Positions 10,914-24,200 are shown, counted from the first letter of the stretch. The stretch: 64,000 bases of DNA from Helopsaltes ochotensis (GCA_013400155.1 VXBM01000041.1:1817138-1881137), one strand, 5' to 3'. The notes: generated by a model from the sequence alone, not told the origin. Program-made: numbers and translations.

Positions 10914-13900
10914 TTCTCTAATTTCCTCCTCACAGTTTTATCTTATTTCTAAGGGGCCAGATGCTGGGTCCGTATCTGCTCAAATCTATATTTTGCTAAT
11001 GGAGCTCAGGTTTCTGTAGAAAGATATGTAACCGAGTTCCCTTAATCCCCACTGCTGGGTGTCTCTAAAAGAGAGACTTAGTCCATCCTGCAGTGGCGAG
11101 ATAAGAATCATACTTTAAACTAACCTACTTTAAATGAAATTAAATAGCTGTCAGTGTTAATTGAGGACACTTGTCCCTGGAACCAAAAAGAAAATCTGAT
11201 TTTATTTCTTCCTTGTAAAAGAGCTGCAGTTATGTCTCCAAATGGTGAGCTAGGAATGACCTCCAGAAAAAAATGAGGAGATATAGGTATTTTTGCAAAC
11301 TGCTTTTGGGGAGAGAGGGAATCTTCTCTAAGTTGCTCTGTAATTTATATTTCACTCACTCTTAGATCAAATCATAAATAATGTAGACTTAGGCCTTTTA
11401 ATAATAACTTGTAGGTGTTTGTGAGAGATTAAGTATCTTACATATGCACTGTTATACCCAAATGAAAAACAATAATTATAAAAACAGTATGTGAAAAACA
11501 AAACAAAACAAACCACTGCAACTGGGTGCCCTGTGCCACAAATGATCTCATGCATGTGACATGGCATTTCACATCCTGGACAATATTCTGGGCTGAAGCA
11601 GGATCACAGAGCAGCAAAAGGACTGTTCTGTGGTTTTATCTATAGGTGGTATTATAGACCACTCTATTCTTTGGTGTCCTTTCTTTAAAATGTCATACAG
11701 ATTAATAAATAAATACATAAATAAATATGAAGCAAATATGAAATATTCTTCAAAATATCTCTTCTATTAAAAGTCTAACAACCTGTTGTGTTGTTACCTT
11801 TATTTCCAAAAGTTTCTCTCTCTCAATCCACAAAATGTCCTTTGCCAAGATTTGACATTCAGGGTCTGAACTGTACTAATTTGACAATCTTCACAGGAAG
11901 AGACATTATCTTTTAGCAGACCAGCAAATATATATGGAAAAAATAACATGTTTTTAGGTTAATTTGTTCAGACGAGCTACACGGTACCACCTCTGCTTAT
12001 TAAAATAATGAACATGCAACCATCTCTAGAATTTCATAAGGAGATTTTCCTTTTAGTATTATTGAAGTAATTCCTAAATTGCCTCATTTGAATATACATA
12101 CCAATAAAGCATCACTCAAATCTTTGCAAGAAGCTATCCAGAAAAAGCCTAACATGGTAGCATAGAATTCAATCAGAGAAACACCTGAAATTGTAAAATT
12201 TCTTTTGGGACCCATTCTCTGTGTCTGATCAAGGTTGCAGACCCTAACAGCAGAAATACTACATGCAAATTGTCTCATCCTCTGTCCTTAAGGTCATAAA
12301 AGTCATTCCCAATATGATGATTTCCTCTTAGATTGGAGCTTATCCCTTTCTGCTTAGCCAGCCGGTGAAATGCATCCTGCTGTACGTGTTGCACTCTGGC
12401 TGGCAGGACAAACCAGGAGGCAGTGGTCCAAGACCTGCCACTCTAGTGTTAGGAAAGTTCAAAACTTTTTATATAGCTGTTAATTAAACTAAAACCTTCT
12501 CTAGCTGCTAAACCATATCCCCTTACACGTACCAAAACAGATCAAGGGTCAAAGATTTATAAAATGAACAAAACTGAACAGACAAATTGTCTATGACTAA
12601 AAAGAGGCATAAATTAATCTGGGTACAAGCAAAATGGGAAAATTCAGTGAAACAGACAAAACCCCCAAACCCCAAATGATCCTACTCTATTATATTTAAA
12701 GGAATCAAACCCATTTGGTCCACTGGTACTTTGGGGAACAGGGGAACTACATTTTGTTTTCACACATGGAATGAAATGCAGAATGCGCTATGTAAAGGAT
12801 AAATACTCAGAGGGGCTTTTCTTTTTCCAGCATGGTCTCTGCTTTTTTCTCTCTGCTTTTCCCACCTCTTCTTGCCCACCCCCAGTACTTTTATTCAGAA
12901 AAACACAGCATGAATAAATAATACCATCAGCAAGAATGTGATATATAACCAGAGGAGTCTTGTCATATTTCTTTACTGTGGGCACATATAGAACCTGATT
13001 AAAAACTAATACATGGCACATTAGACTTTATGAACACCCTCCTCCCACTTTCAGTTTCTCCATCAGATTTTCTCAATTCTGGGCTTTTATCACCATAGTG
13101 GTCTGATAAAAGTCTATCATAGTTGTGTGACACTGCAAAAAGGATTGTACTCTTAAGAACATTCTCACAATTTCTGAAGTATCCAATTTTTGTCTCACTT
13201 GTACGGAAGAATACTTGTCCCTCGGGGTGTTTTCAACTCTACTTGAGTGCTGTGGTGTTTACATTTATACATTTACTCCAACTATGTCATTAAGATAATA
13301 TTTAATGGATGGCATTTCCCCCAGCCTGACTGGGGTTAAGGTTACAGGAAGTCCTGCTGCCTGAGCACCAGCCATGAACATTGAAGCTGTCGATATTGAT
13401 TCCTATCACTGAGGAACATTGATACCTGAATGATTTATAGTACTGAGAGTATTCTCCAGGGTTTAGGACTGCAAACACCTGTCCACAACTTTGAAGGGTG
13501 AGTGTACCTGTGTCAGGGCCCTGGGTGGATTGCTTCATCCTAGGGGTCTGGCCATGAGACGTTCTTTGCAGGTCTCCACTTCCCTCCTGATCTACACTGA
13601 AGCTCAGTCTCTGCCTGAGCTATGTCTCTGGTGCTCAATCTCACATATCACCATCCCTGACCCCTGGACTAGAGGTTCTGGCTTGGCTGTGGACTGGCTT
13701 TACCACAAGGGACTCCTTTAGTGACCTGGGCTCCTCTTACTTCTGCCTGGTGACCATCCCCAGACATGCTCCGCCTGCGGCTGTTGAATACCATGGGACA
13801 GATCCCATAAGATTCAGCAATTATGGGCTTAGAAGTATTTTTATGATAAGGAATGAGCCACAGCACTCAATCTGTGCTTTGTGGAGACTACTTCTGCAAG

Positions 13901-13956
13901 CATGAATCTCCATCTGGAGATCCAAATTCTGCAAAGAGCACGGAAATATTTGTTTA
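10914..13956. other. non-coding; small AAAT microsatellite
   Basis: The only distinct item is a degenerate (AAAT)n microsatellite at 11701-11729. The rest is AT-rich unique sequence with no supportable gene, repeat or RNA. Confidence 0.55.
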
Positions 13957-14050
13957 AAGGTGAACATGGTGGGGAAAGCTGTGTTCACACCTGGACTTGA
14001 TGATCCTAAAGGTTTTTTCCAACCTCATCATTCCTATGATTTTGTGATTT
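13957..14050 (+). mobile_element. avian-type CR1 LINE 3' end (plus strand)
   Basis: 'ctggacttgatgatcctaaa' followed by 'ggttttttccaacctcatca' and 'ttcctatgattttgtgattt' is the diagnostic archosaur CR1 terminus (consensus '...ttggactagatgatcttaaaggtcttttccaaccttaatgattctatgat'). The upstream 'gaacatggtggggaaagctg' fits the segment before it. This is a short 5'-truncated copy, as is usual for CR1. Confidence 0.93.
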
Positions 14051-15720
14051 CAAGACTTATCTGCATTATAAGATCTTAAGTTTAGCTTCACCTAGAACCT
14101 TCAACCTGGAAAATTTGAGGGGTGAAACCCTCTTTTCTCCCCAGGATATTTGGAGCTTACAAATTTCTATCAGCTCAGAAACAAATGCTGAGCAGGACAC
14201 TGGTGGGGAGAAGGTTTTGCCAAGAAAAATGCTTGCCACAAAAAGCAACGGTTTAATGAAAAATAAGATATTTATTGAAAACACATGATTGTTTTGTGGC
14301 AAATCTGTACCAGTCTCAAAACCTACAAGTGGGATTGACTTAGACTTTCCTATTCTTTGCTTTTCTTGTCATTTCTCTGTTGCTGTTAGGTAAACCACTT
14401 GCAGCTGTTTACAATTTCCACACAGTTTGCAGTTTGGAAGATGAGAAGAGCCCATTTGGACTCAAGAGGACCATTTTCATAACAGCTCAGAAGAGCCAGA
14501 GCCAGTGACTACAGTGGCAGCAGGAAAAGACTGCCAGGAAGAAGACCAGCATTTTGCCTTCTTTCATGAAGACATTATGGAGCTTTGGTACACAGACTGG
14601 CAGCGGAGTATCCCTTTTTCTGTCTTTCCCTGCCTGCTTCCTTCACTCTTCCTCTCCATTGCAGCATGATGAGACACTGACAGGGGCATCTTCATGGCAC
14701 AGCTTCTATCCTTGCTGGGTATGGGGAGAAGCCAAAGGGAATTAGGGGTACAAAAGGGCCATGCTAAGGTGCAGGCCGTTTGCTTGGGTGGCTGTGTGCC
14801 AGTGGATCCAGCACAATGCCCCGAGCCCGTTTTAGAGAAAGGAGAGGGAGGGCAACACAGAAAACCCAGGAGACAGAGATATGAACAACCTGTGTTTCCC
14901 ACCAGCACCGAATTTTTTGAACCTGAAGTGCTTTACAGCTCTGCTCCATTAAGAGCGGCAGGATGAGGAGACTCCAATCCATCAAAGCCACAAAACAAAT
15001 CCTGCCTTAAGCCATTGAGTTTCACATGAAAAAAAACAAAAAGAGAAAACAGAAGCCAAAAACGTTCAATAAAACCACAGAGACAATAAATCTGCCCAGT
15101 TTCGTGCAGACAAGTTACCTTTGAAACATCCTCTGGCAAACTTGATGAGAGCTTCAGGTTCCTAATGAAATCTGAAACCTGTGGGCTTGTGTTTTGGCTG
15201 TTAACCCAGCACAAGTCGGGGAAAGAGCTACCCCTACAACTAGGAGGGAGGAGAAACCGCTTAGAACACCTTTGCCTCTTCCTTCTTCCTAAGGCGTTCC
15301 TGCTTCCTGGCACTGCCAGTAGGAGACAAACCCAGCAGATTCAGCGGGAACAGGTGGGAGACAGATGCTGCCCACATTTCTGAGAGATTTTGGGTCAGGC
15401 TTGGGGTTTGCCCTGTGCCCAGAAGATAATGCCCCTCCCCAGGAATGAGAGGAGCAATACTCTCCATCACCCAGTCTTTAACAGTAAGGATGCATGGGCA
15501 AAGCACACAGAGTGTTTCCCCATGGCTGCTCAGTGAATGATACAGGGATTTCCTCTTCAAACACCTTCAACCTTATTTTTACTTCTTTTCCAGCCAGTTA
15601 ATATTATTGCCAGGGTAGAGAGTTTAGCAAGCCAAGGGAAAGTGCCAAAATCGCTACTTTCCTAGGGACAGTGGGTAAAGGGCAAGACTGCCCTGAAATT
15701 AGCAGATAAGAGCAGACCTT
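14051..15720. other. non-coding, no feature recognised
   Basis: Moderately GC-rich unique sequence. Antisense and sense open frames of 114-126 codons overlap each other at 14564-15313; none resembles a known protein. Confidence 0.55.
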
Positions 15721-16110
15721 AACTGAGGCTTTTATCGGTTGTTTGTGTTCACCGAGGCCAGATGATTTTCAAGGAGCCGCTTAGAGATTTAAAGCGCTGA
15801 TGTGACAAGAACTCTTTGATTTTAATGTTCCTGCCCTCTCCTTGCAGCCAGTGTTTATGTAAACTTGAGAAAAACTGCCACTACTGTTCATCTCCCTCAT
15901 TTTTCAGCCTTAATGGTAATTACATTCCACGCATGACAGGAGACTCAGCATTGCATTCAGATGGGGGCTGTAACTTTGCCCTCGACATGCCATTACTTTG
16001 CATTAAGTCATGGTTTCATAGAGGGGGAAAAATATCATGTTGCAAAATTGGGGGTGTAATGACCACTGTAAAAAACAGGTTGTTGATGTGCTTAAGTGGT
16101 TTCAATAAAA
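15721..16110. promoter_or_regulatory. candidate conserved non-coding block with FOX-like inverted sites
   Basis: This is high-complexity sequence without repeat signatures, from 'ttatcggttgtttgtgttca' to 'gtaatgaccactgtaaaaaa'. It contains back-to-back forkhead-like sites, TGTTTAT at 15852-15858 and GTAAAC at 15859-15864, and TCF/LEF-like CTTTGAT at 15813-15819. A strong polypyrimidine-AG (ctgccctctccttgcag, ending at 15847) also gives it an exon-like edge. Calling it an enhancer is inference; only cross-species alignment would show it. Confidence 0.25.
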
Positions 16111-17507
16111 CACTGCAGCTTGAGATTTCTAGGGGCATCCATCTGATGGAGGAATGACTACACTATTGACTTTTAATAGAACCAAAGGTTCCAATTTCAT
16201 GTCATATATTTTTTTAGGGACAAAATTTTTATTTTTAATTTTTATTTTTGTTTTGCAAGATTGCTACCATACCCTTCTTTGCTCTTGGCCTCTGTCATGT
16301 GCTAAGCAGTCTCTGTTCTCAGTGCCTTGAAAAATCCCATGCTACCAAATACTTGTTACCTCTGCCCAGTCCTGCTTGGACTACAGACCTTAACTTAAGA
16401 TAGTTAGTTATTTTAATGTGATACTTACTTAGCAAATAAGTTGCTCCTTCTCCTTTGTTTCATCTGCTTGAGGTTTACTGTTCCAGATCCAATATAGTCA
16501 GTTGATGGTGTGAGGGAGTTAAAATACATAATAGTTGCTAATTTTCTCCTCCAGATAGAATGCTGTCTGCACAGACACCTGACTGATGGCCATGTATGTC
16601 ATGTTTTTTAGAAAATATAGCAAACTGTGTCGTTAACGAACTCCCACAAGATACAGCTTACAACTGCTTTTTGTGTGACACTTAGAACATCACAATGTAT
16701 GCCAGCATCATCTGAGGCATTTCACAGCTGTGAGCAATAGGTAGCAGAGTACACAACAGAGAAGACATTTTGATTTAGAAGTGAAGTTCATCCTCAAGGT
16801 CCCAAATATCATTACCCATCTGAACTGCATCCCTGGCAGCCACAGACTAAAATAAATGGACCACAGTGAAAGATTTCAAGCAAGTCTTGACATAAAACCA
16901 TCTTTGACTCACAGTTTCAATCCTGAAACAAAGCCAACTGCTCTGGGCAAGGATTATTTCTTTAGCACTTCAGTTTCAGCCTTGGCTCCAAGCTCCTGGT
17001 GAGGAAAGAGGTGGTTTTACCTTGAGCAGAAGCCAGTTTATTCCCCCACCCTCCTCTCACACCAACTTCCCTGCCAGGAGGCCCCTCCGGGATAACCCTG
17101 TGTTCTTCCACGGCCCCAGGCATCATGTGGCACCTCTTCCCCTCACAGTTCCTACCTCACTTTGCTGGCAAGGACTCCAGCTGAGGCCAGCTCAGGCTGA
17201 TTTATCTGTTTGCAGTGGGCAGTTGGGGCAGGTGTTGGCAAAGGAATGTAGTGGAGATTCGGGGCCATCACACCACCCCTCTGTGCCAAGGGGCCACCCA
17301 GTGCTGCAGCCTGTGTCTCTTGTGAGCAGCAAGGTGCCACCACTCTCAAGCATGTTGGCAGCTTTGAGATTACCGTAGCTTTAAAACTACCTCTGTTGAA
17401 CCAGCTGCTTTTCTCTCCATGCTGGGGAGCAAAATATGTGTGTATGTGTGTATAATGGGCAAAAACCAGCATCTGTTACTCTGCAGATGCCCTAGAGAGT
17501 GGAAGTA

Positions 17508-17508
<1 letters not shown>
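16111..17508. other. non-coding, no feature recognised
   Basis: There is a T-rich patch of pentamer-like TTTTA repeats at about 16207-16256 and a small TG-rich repeat at about 17433-17453. No gene is supported. Confidence 0.55.

Positions 17509-17587
<79 letters not shown>
17509..17587 (+). repeat. 79-nt A homopolymer
   Basis: This is an uninterrupted run of 79 A, flanked by 'gagtggaagtac' on the left and 'gagttcacctg' on the right. There is no AATAAA upstream and no target-site duplication visible nearby, so a retrocopy tail is not supported. Confidence 0.95.
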
Positions 17588-17590
<3 letters not shown>

Positions 17591-18621
17591 TTCACCTGTA
17601 TGTTTAATCCAGTCTACATCGAGGGGAAAGAACCCAGCAGTATCCTGCTCCTAATGGAAACGGACTGTACACCAATTAGATTAGTTTTCATTCTTTAAAT
17701 TACAGATTAGATTTTTAAATTCCACACTGTTCCCAAAGACCTTTTTAAAGGCCTTTTTCAGGGTTTTATCTCATGGCCCTTACAGAACTTGCTTTAGATG
17801 AAAAAAAAAAAAGGCAGAAAAAACCTTAAGCTCCAATCGATTGCTCTGGTAATGGAAATGGAAACCCTGCTTGTCCTTATTATCATGAGCCTTATTACCC
17901 TTGTCATCACCACCACCATTATGCCATGAGGCTTTTATTCTCCAGGCATTGTGAGGAGGTTCAGCGGCAGAAGGGGCAAGCACCCAAGTCTCTCCCTGCT
18001 CAGAGCTGCAGAGCCACACTCCCATCTGTCAGTGGTTCCCTTAAGTGGTGCTTTATCTTCTCTGCCTAACGACTTACACTTTATTGTATCTGTCTCACAG
18101 TAATGCCCCAAGTTCTCTGCTAAAATCAGGGATCCCCTCCAAGGACTGCCTCTGCAGGCTTACTTGACTTCCCTGCCTCCCTGCAATTCAAACCATCAGG
18201 GCTTTCTAGGCTGCATTCCCACCCTCTCATGATGCACTGATTTATACCTGCTCAAATCAATAATTTTTTCCTGGAATATCCACCATCCAAGTTAGGAAAC
18301 ATGGTTCCCCTGAAACAACACATGAAAAAAATCCCATTTCCTATAGATGCAGAGGGCCAAATTTCATTATTCAGCCTAGATACAAGTTTGGGTCAGCTCT
18401 AGCAACTTTGATAGAAATTGCCAGATTTTAGCAGGATTAGTGAAAGCAGGGTATAGTCCACAGCAAATACCTTTTTAAAATGCCATGTAAATGACTTTTC
18501 TTCTGACACATTAAAAAAAAAAAAAAGACTGCAGGTAAGGAAATGTTGGTAATCTCATAGTTTCAGTAGGACTATTCTACTGTGATTGGCTATTTTTGTA
18601 GGCACAAATAAGCTGGAATAA
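17588..18621. other. non-coding, no feature recognised
   Basis: There are short A runs near 17801 and 18512. Nothing else is identifiable. Confidence 0.55.
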
Positions 18622-18697
18622 GTATACATATATATATATATGTATACTATAAGTGTATGTATACTATGTATACTATAAGTATATATATATATATATT
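18622..18697. repeat. compound AT/GTAT microsatellite with palindromic core
   Basis: Positions 18622-18647 form a perfect self-complementary sequence, GTATAC at each end with alternating AT between, able to extrude as a cruciform. A 13-bp unit, GTATACTATAAGT, is repeated at 18642-18654 and 18668-18680. The tract ends in a second (AT)n run. Confidence 0.93.
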
Positions 18698-18989
18698 TCA
18701 AGTGACATACAACAAACTGGAATTGGAGTGAATATGCAGGAAGTATAAGGCCTGAATGTGGCAATAGGATTAAAGGAAAATATTTCCCCTCATCTGGAAA
18801 TCTTGGCAGTATAGGAAGAATTCCCCCGGGTTCTACAAATGATGCTTTCTCTTCTACAGATCCTATATTCAATAGAGAAAAGTATTTCAAAAAGTGTATT
18901 TCAGAAAGAAGATTTTTCCAATCTGATGAATATCAGTGCTGCTTATGCTAGAATCCTGTGGGCATGAAGTCCCAGAGGGAACTCTGGTG
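18698..18989. other. non-coding, no feature recognised
   Basis: Unique-looking sequence leading into the CR1 fragment. The last tens of bases may be a decayed CR1 upstream part. Confidence 0.5.
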
Positions 18990-19086
18990 CAGAGACGTGG
19001 TTTAGTGGTGGTCTTGGCAGTGCTAGGTTAGCAGCTAGACTCTGTGATCTTCAGTCTTTTTCCAATGTAAATGATTCTGTGATCTC
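18990..19086 (+). mobile_element. avian-type CR1 LINE 3' end (plus strand)
   Basis: 'agagacgtggtttagtggtg' plus 'gtcttggcagtgctaggtta' matches the avian CR1 tail 'agggacatggtttagtggtggacttggcagtgctgggttaatggttggactcgatgatcttaaaggtcttttccaacctaaatgattctatgat'. It continues 'tgtgatcttcagtctttttc' and 'caatgtaaatgattctgtga' to the terminus. The copy is short and truncated, and its divergence suggests an old insertion. Confidence 0.93.
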
Positions 19087-20263
19087 TTGAAGGTGCTAGA
19101 ATGGGCTCCCACAAAATATGCCACTTTCCTATTACCTCCCTAAAACACCTGCTATCCTGTAGTCCTTGGATTCCACCACTGCTCAGGGAAAAGGGAACTA
19201 GGGTGAGAGCGCTGGGTTGTTGCTGGCAAGGGCGCACTGCCTTCTCCAGGAACGGAGCAGCGGGGTCAGGAAGGGCACTGCAATCACTCATCCACCGTCC
19301 TTCTGAGACCGGAGCTGCCACACCAGTGTGTCATGGTCTGTTGTGTCACAAGGATGGTGTCTATCTGAGCAGAGCAGCGAGGGTGCTGTGCTGCAAGACA
19401 TAAATGTGCTCAAAGGGCTTGGGAGAGAAGGCTGTAGAAGCAGAGGGATTTGAACCTTGATCTGAGCCTTACGCTTGTATCCTGGACTCCAGATCCTTAC
19501 TTCATCTTCAGCTGGCAGCCAGACCATCTAGAAACTCTTCCATCCCTCTTTCTTTGCCTTGTGCACCACTCACAGTCTAATTAGCTGTTCCTATTATTGC
19601 TACCTTTCTCCCGTGATTGCCTTGTTCACTCCTAACAATGAGGAATGTGACTGGCTGGCAGTTATCAGCTAATTGGGGCTGAATAAGGTCACTGGCTAGG
19701 CATTATCCTGCCCAAACCAAAATGCACATTGACATTCAGTGCAAACATTATCCTCTGCATGAAATAGCCCAGCTTTAATACCAGAAGCTCTGCTGTGGTT
19801 CTGTTAGATCCAAGGGAACAAGCTGCAAGGAAGGGTCCACAGTGGCCCGTGCTGTGTGCACGTCTGTGGGCAAGTTTTCTGGCAGCCTTATTCACCAAGG
19901 CACCCAGTGAAGTGACTGTGGTTCAAACTAGGATCATCACTAGACAGTGATCACAGAGACAAATTTCTGCATTCAGTGAACCTCACACAGAGATCTGCAC
20001 ATTGCAAGACTGGTCCTAGAGACTCTTGCTATGTGCTGGGAGTTGATGCTTCTTTTCCACAGCCTGTTTGGCCAGGTTGGAAAACCTTGCTTGCAAACAT
20101 TGATTTGATTTCTGAGAGTCTGCCCTCTTTAACCTTTTTAGTATCCTGCTTTTATTTGCTAATGGTCTGTTTACACCACCAAAGTTTTGTTGATACGACT
20201 AGTTGAGACATGTCTATTAATCTTCCTGATGTCCATGTTCATTTGCCTGTTCATGCATCACCC

Positions 20264-20268
<5 letters not shown>
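19087..20268. other. non-coding, no feature recognised
   Basis: No repeat or gene is recognised. Overlapping sense/antisense open frames near 19028-19527 have no recognisable homology. Confidence 0.55.
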
Positions 20269-20337
<69 letters not shown>

Positions 20338-20365
20338 NTTTTTTTTTTTTTTTTTTTTTTTTTTT
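20269..20365 (-). repeat. 97-nt T homopolymer containing the only N
   Basis: The tract is all T from 20269 to 20365 except an ambiguous base at 20338. It is flanked by 'atcaccctgccc' and 'gttattcttaattc'. The N suggests the base caller or polisher could not settle the run, so its true length is uncertain. Confidence 0.95.
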
Positions 20366-21175
20366 GTTATTCTTAATTCATTTGATAAATCGTTTTGTGA
20401 TTCAATTAGAAAACTGAAATAATACCCTGTGACTGAGGGGCCAGTCAGACACCACACTTAAGTTACAAAGAGGCTGGGTAAGAGGTTTGATGGACAAGAA
20501 GGCATGAATTCTGACATGAGAAGAAAACATTTTTTTAATTCATTGAATATCACTTCCTCTGCTGTTAGGAGGCAAGACTCCCAACGTGGGCAGGGTTTTG
20601 CTATGGTTATGTTCTCTAGAAGGAAATCTGGGTGCCCTGCATGGATTGCCTTGAGGATGAGGGAAGCCTTAGCCAGTACATGGTGGGCAGGGGGGAGACT
20701 TTCACCCACAGTACCCACACATGACTCCTAGGATGGTTGCAGCAGTGACTACACGGTCTGGGGAGGATATCTCTTAATGCCAAGGGTGGACATTCACCTA
20801 GGAGCCCAAATCAGGTCCTGTTCATGAAAGAATGGGATTTTGCCTTTGGTGAAATGGTAAATTCTTTCAGCGACTTACAAATAGATGCTGGAATTGCATT
20901 TGACCTTTTGTGATTAAAGACTGATTTCTCCTCATAGCACTGTTCTCATTAACAAGGGTACCAGTTTCTCAGGGCTGATACATTCAAACACACAAGGAAG
21001 TCTGGGATTTTCCCAGCCACTATTACTTTGTACAGGTGAATAATGAGCATGTGAGTAAAATGCCTCATTGGGCTGGGGGTGAATAGTGGAAGGATATACC
21101 TGCAGCTGAGGCTGGCTGTACAGTCAGCAAACAGTGAGTGCAAGAGACAAAGGATGTTCTCTCCCTTGAGCAGCA
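20366..21175. other. non-coding, no feature recognised
   Basis: Mixed unique sequence with no supportable gene or repeat. Confidence 0.55.
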
Positions 21176-21214
21176 GGGGAAAAGGGGTGGAAAAGGGAGG
21201 GGGGGGGGGCGGGG
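21176..21214 (+). other. G-quadruplex-forming motif / G11 run
   Basis: G runs in order are G4 (21176-21179), G4 (21184-21187), G3 (21195-21197), G11 (21199-21209) and G4 (21211-21214), with loops of 7 nt or less. This satisfies the usual G3+N1-7 quadruplex pattern on the plus strand. A GC-box-like 'ggggcggggc' is embedded, but the region shows no CpG island or other promoter feature. Confidence 0.8.
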
Positions 21215-24200
21215 CTCTGCCGTAAAGGCTTCATGTGCTGATCGTTGACACTCAGATTTCAGATTTTCTGACAGAAAGCAAAGACTTAACCAATCAAGAA
21301 GATTAACGGCGATGAGGGTGAGGTTCAGCTCTGATATAAAGTGATTTAACACTTGGCTGTACAAAACACCGAGCAAGAGAGTTTCCTTGTGCCTTCAGCC
21401 AAGCAGAAACCCTCTGTGAAATTATCTAAAATACTGGCATCCTTTATGAGCTTTCATCCCCTCACCATCTGGTTGCAGTCGGCCGAGGCTGTTTCCAAGC
21501 AGCACCCTGCACTTGGAGCACACGTGCACAGGCAGCTGTGTGTCAGGGATGGGGCTGCCCACCTTCCATGCAAGGGAGCCTGCTGCTGGGGCACTCACAC
21601 ATGTCAGTGCACCCAAATCTCCCCGGTAAAGTTTTTATTTCAGGATGATTTTATAACTTACTTTTAAAGTAGGAAGCCTGCTTCAGCTGAGCGCCAATTT
21701 CATTGAAGGGGAGTTTACAACTTCAGTGTACTTTAGGCTGGGCTTTCAGTGAATACAAGTGACCTCAGGTTTGCTTCAATGTAATTTACAATTCTTAACT
21801 GTTCAGAAATTAAGAGGATGCTGATGCCTATCTGTCAGATATCCTTTCACTAGCTTACATGCTTTCTCCTGTCCCTTTGCCTTCACAAAATGAAATGTAT
21901 GAACCTTTTGTATCTAAAAGAAGCTGATTAAACATATATTGTGTTTCACCGAAATGCAGGAAGGAATATTTTGTCTTTCCACCTTTCCCTTTAATTCCAT
22001 GGACCAGGACAATGCTTATTTTTTGATTGCATGTGTTTCCTGATAGCTGACAGAAGCAGACTGACCTGGGCAATATGTTTCCACATCATGTCCTGGTAGA
22101 CCCAAAAAAGCAAAACTTTCAGCTGTTAAAAAGAATTGGGCAGGACATTTAACATATGTCTGTTAAATTAGCAAATCAATACTACACACAATTCAGCACT
22201 TAATTCAATGGATTCTTACAGTATTTTCTTTTTGGAATCCAGTATTTTATTATCTCAGATTTAGGCTACATGGATACTTACTAGTTTTATTCCTTAGTTA
22301 AAAATTTGGCTTTATGCATTTCCTCTGGAAGTGCAGATGAGCTGCCTCATGCAGCTGTCATCCCCCTCCTGCCCAATCTTGGGATACAGTGACCCATTTC
22401 TTAGAGGACTGTTATGAAGCCTGGCCAAGCATCTCTTATCAACAAAGCTTTAGAGGCAACACACTACATTATGCAAGAAGCCAGGAAGTGGGCTGGCTCT
22501 CCCTATACTACAAATATTTTGGGGAATGAAGATGACAAAACAATATAAAAGCTATCTGGCTTTTAACAACTGGGACATTACTTTCATTGTTCATTTTCCT
22601 CAACATACAGTTTTAACAAAAGCGGCTGTAACCTGCATTTTCAGCAAGGCCATTTTGGCCTCACAATTAAAAAAAAAAAATCAAGGTAAAAGGAATTACT
22701 ATGAGTATGTATTATTTCACAAAGCAATGAGCAAAATAGATATGCCAATCAAGTAGAGAACAGACATTACATACCCTGCTACTGTCAGCAAATGTGTTTA
22801 CAAAAGGAGTAACAAATCAAAATCAGTCTGGTTCCTTCTTTCTTACCTGTTCTCAAGGGATGCCAGTTTGCTACAGGAAATTGTTTTATTCCCATTTATT
22901 TCCATTTTGGCCACACAGAGTTTTTCCCCATCAACTGACACCATATTTGCCATACCACCTAGTGCCTTGATAAGATGAGATGGGTTTCTGGCAGGGGGTT
23001 CAGGATCCCCTGCTCCATCTCCCTTGCCAGCAGCAGGCTCTGAGTGCAATGTGACATCCCACCAACCCCAAAGTTACTGCAGGGATGTGGTAACAGTGAT
23101 TTGGGCTCTCTTCCCTGGTACTCACAGTATCAGGAAGTGGCATGTGAATTTGGGCATGGGTCACGTCCCTTTGACGACTCTGATTGGAGCCACAACCTGA
23201 TGTTGGTGTCCTCTCCCTCCCCAAAACCTGGCTGGGCTGCTAAGTGCTGCCACAGCCCCTCTCATCCTCCAGCAGCTGGTGGAGATGGGAGATTTTCCCC
23301 TCTTTGGGTTCCTCCTGGTGACCAGTGACCCCAGCAAATTATCTTCCTTGCAGTGTCAAGGCTGCGGTTTGGCTCATGGTGCCAGAACACAGTCGTTGGC
23401 TACAGTCCCCAGATGTCTTTATCTGTTTATGTTTTCCCCTATCAAGGCTTTTTTCTAACACCCACAGTATCAGGGCTTGGGGGAGGCAGGGCAATGTCCT
23501 GGGACTACCTCAGACATCCATTTTCCACCAGAAGGGCTGGGACCTTTTGATGCCAGACAGCCCTGTAGGATGCAGAGGTGAATTTGCTCACCCCATGTCT
23601 CCAGTTCAATATCTCAAACTCAGCACCAAAACTCTTTCCCTGATAACTGTAACTAATGGCTCTTGGGTTGCAGAGGGATATTTTAGGAAGGACAGAGCCT
23701 AGCATTTTTACAGTCAGGGACCACAGAGAGTTTTAGTAATGTAGGGTTGGGTCTGCCTAGATTTGCATCCACCATGTGTTGCTGATGCATCCTGTGGAGC
23801 TGAGCATGCCGCCATTCCTGAAGGAGGCCATGAGATAGGGGTACAGAGTAGTGGGGGGAGAGGACACCCAAAAGGTGGTGGGTAGGAGAAGAGATGGAAG
23901 GAGATAATACCATTGCTTAGATATGAGAAGAGCTCATGTTATTCTACTTCCTTTGCTGTAATCCAAGAATTTCCCCTAATACATTCAATGTAAACACCTC
24001 TATTTTAATAAAAACTCCAGCAAGATTCATTGGACAACTACCTACTGACCCTTAGGACCCAAATGAGTTGATGTGTCTGATCCATGGCATCAGACTTGGG
24101 GGCGGTAGGGATGACTGGAAATCATGTAGGCATTTATGAATTTACATCCTCTTTCCAAAAGAGACATAGGTTCTCAGAAAAAGAGTTTTCATCAAGGAAA

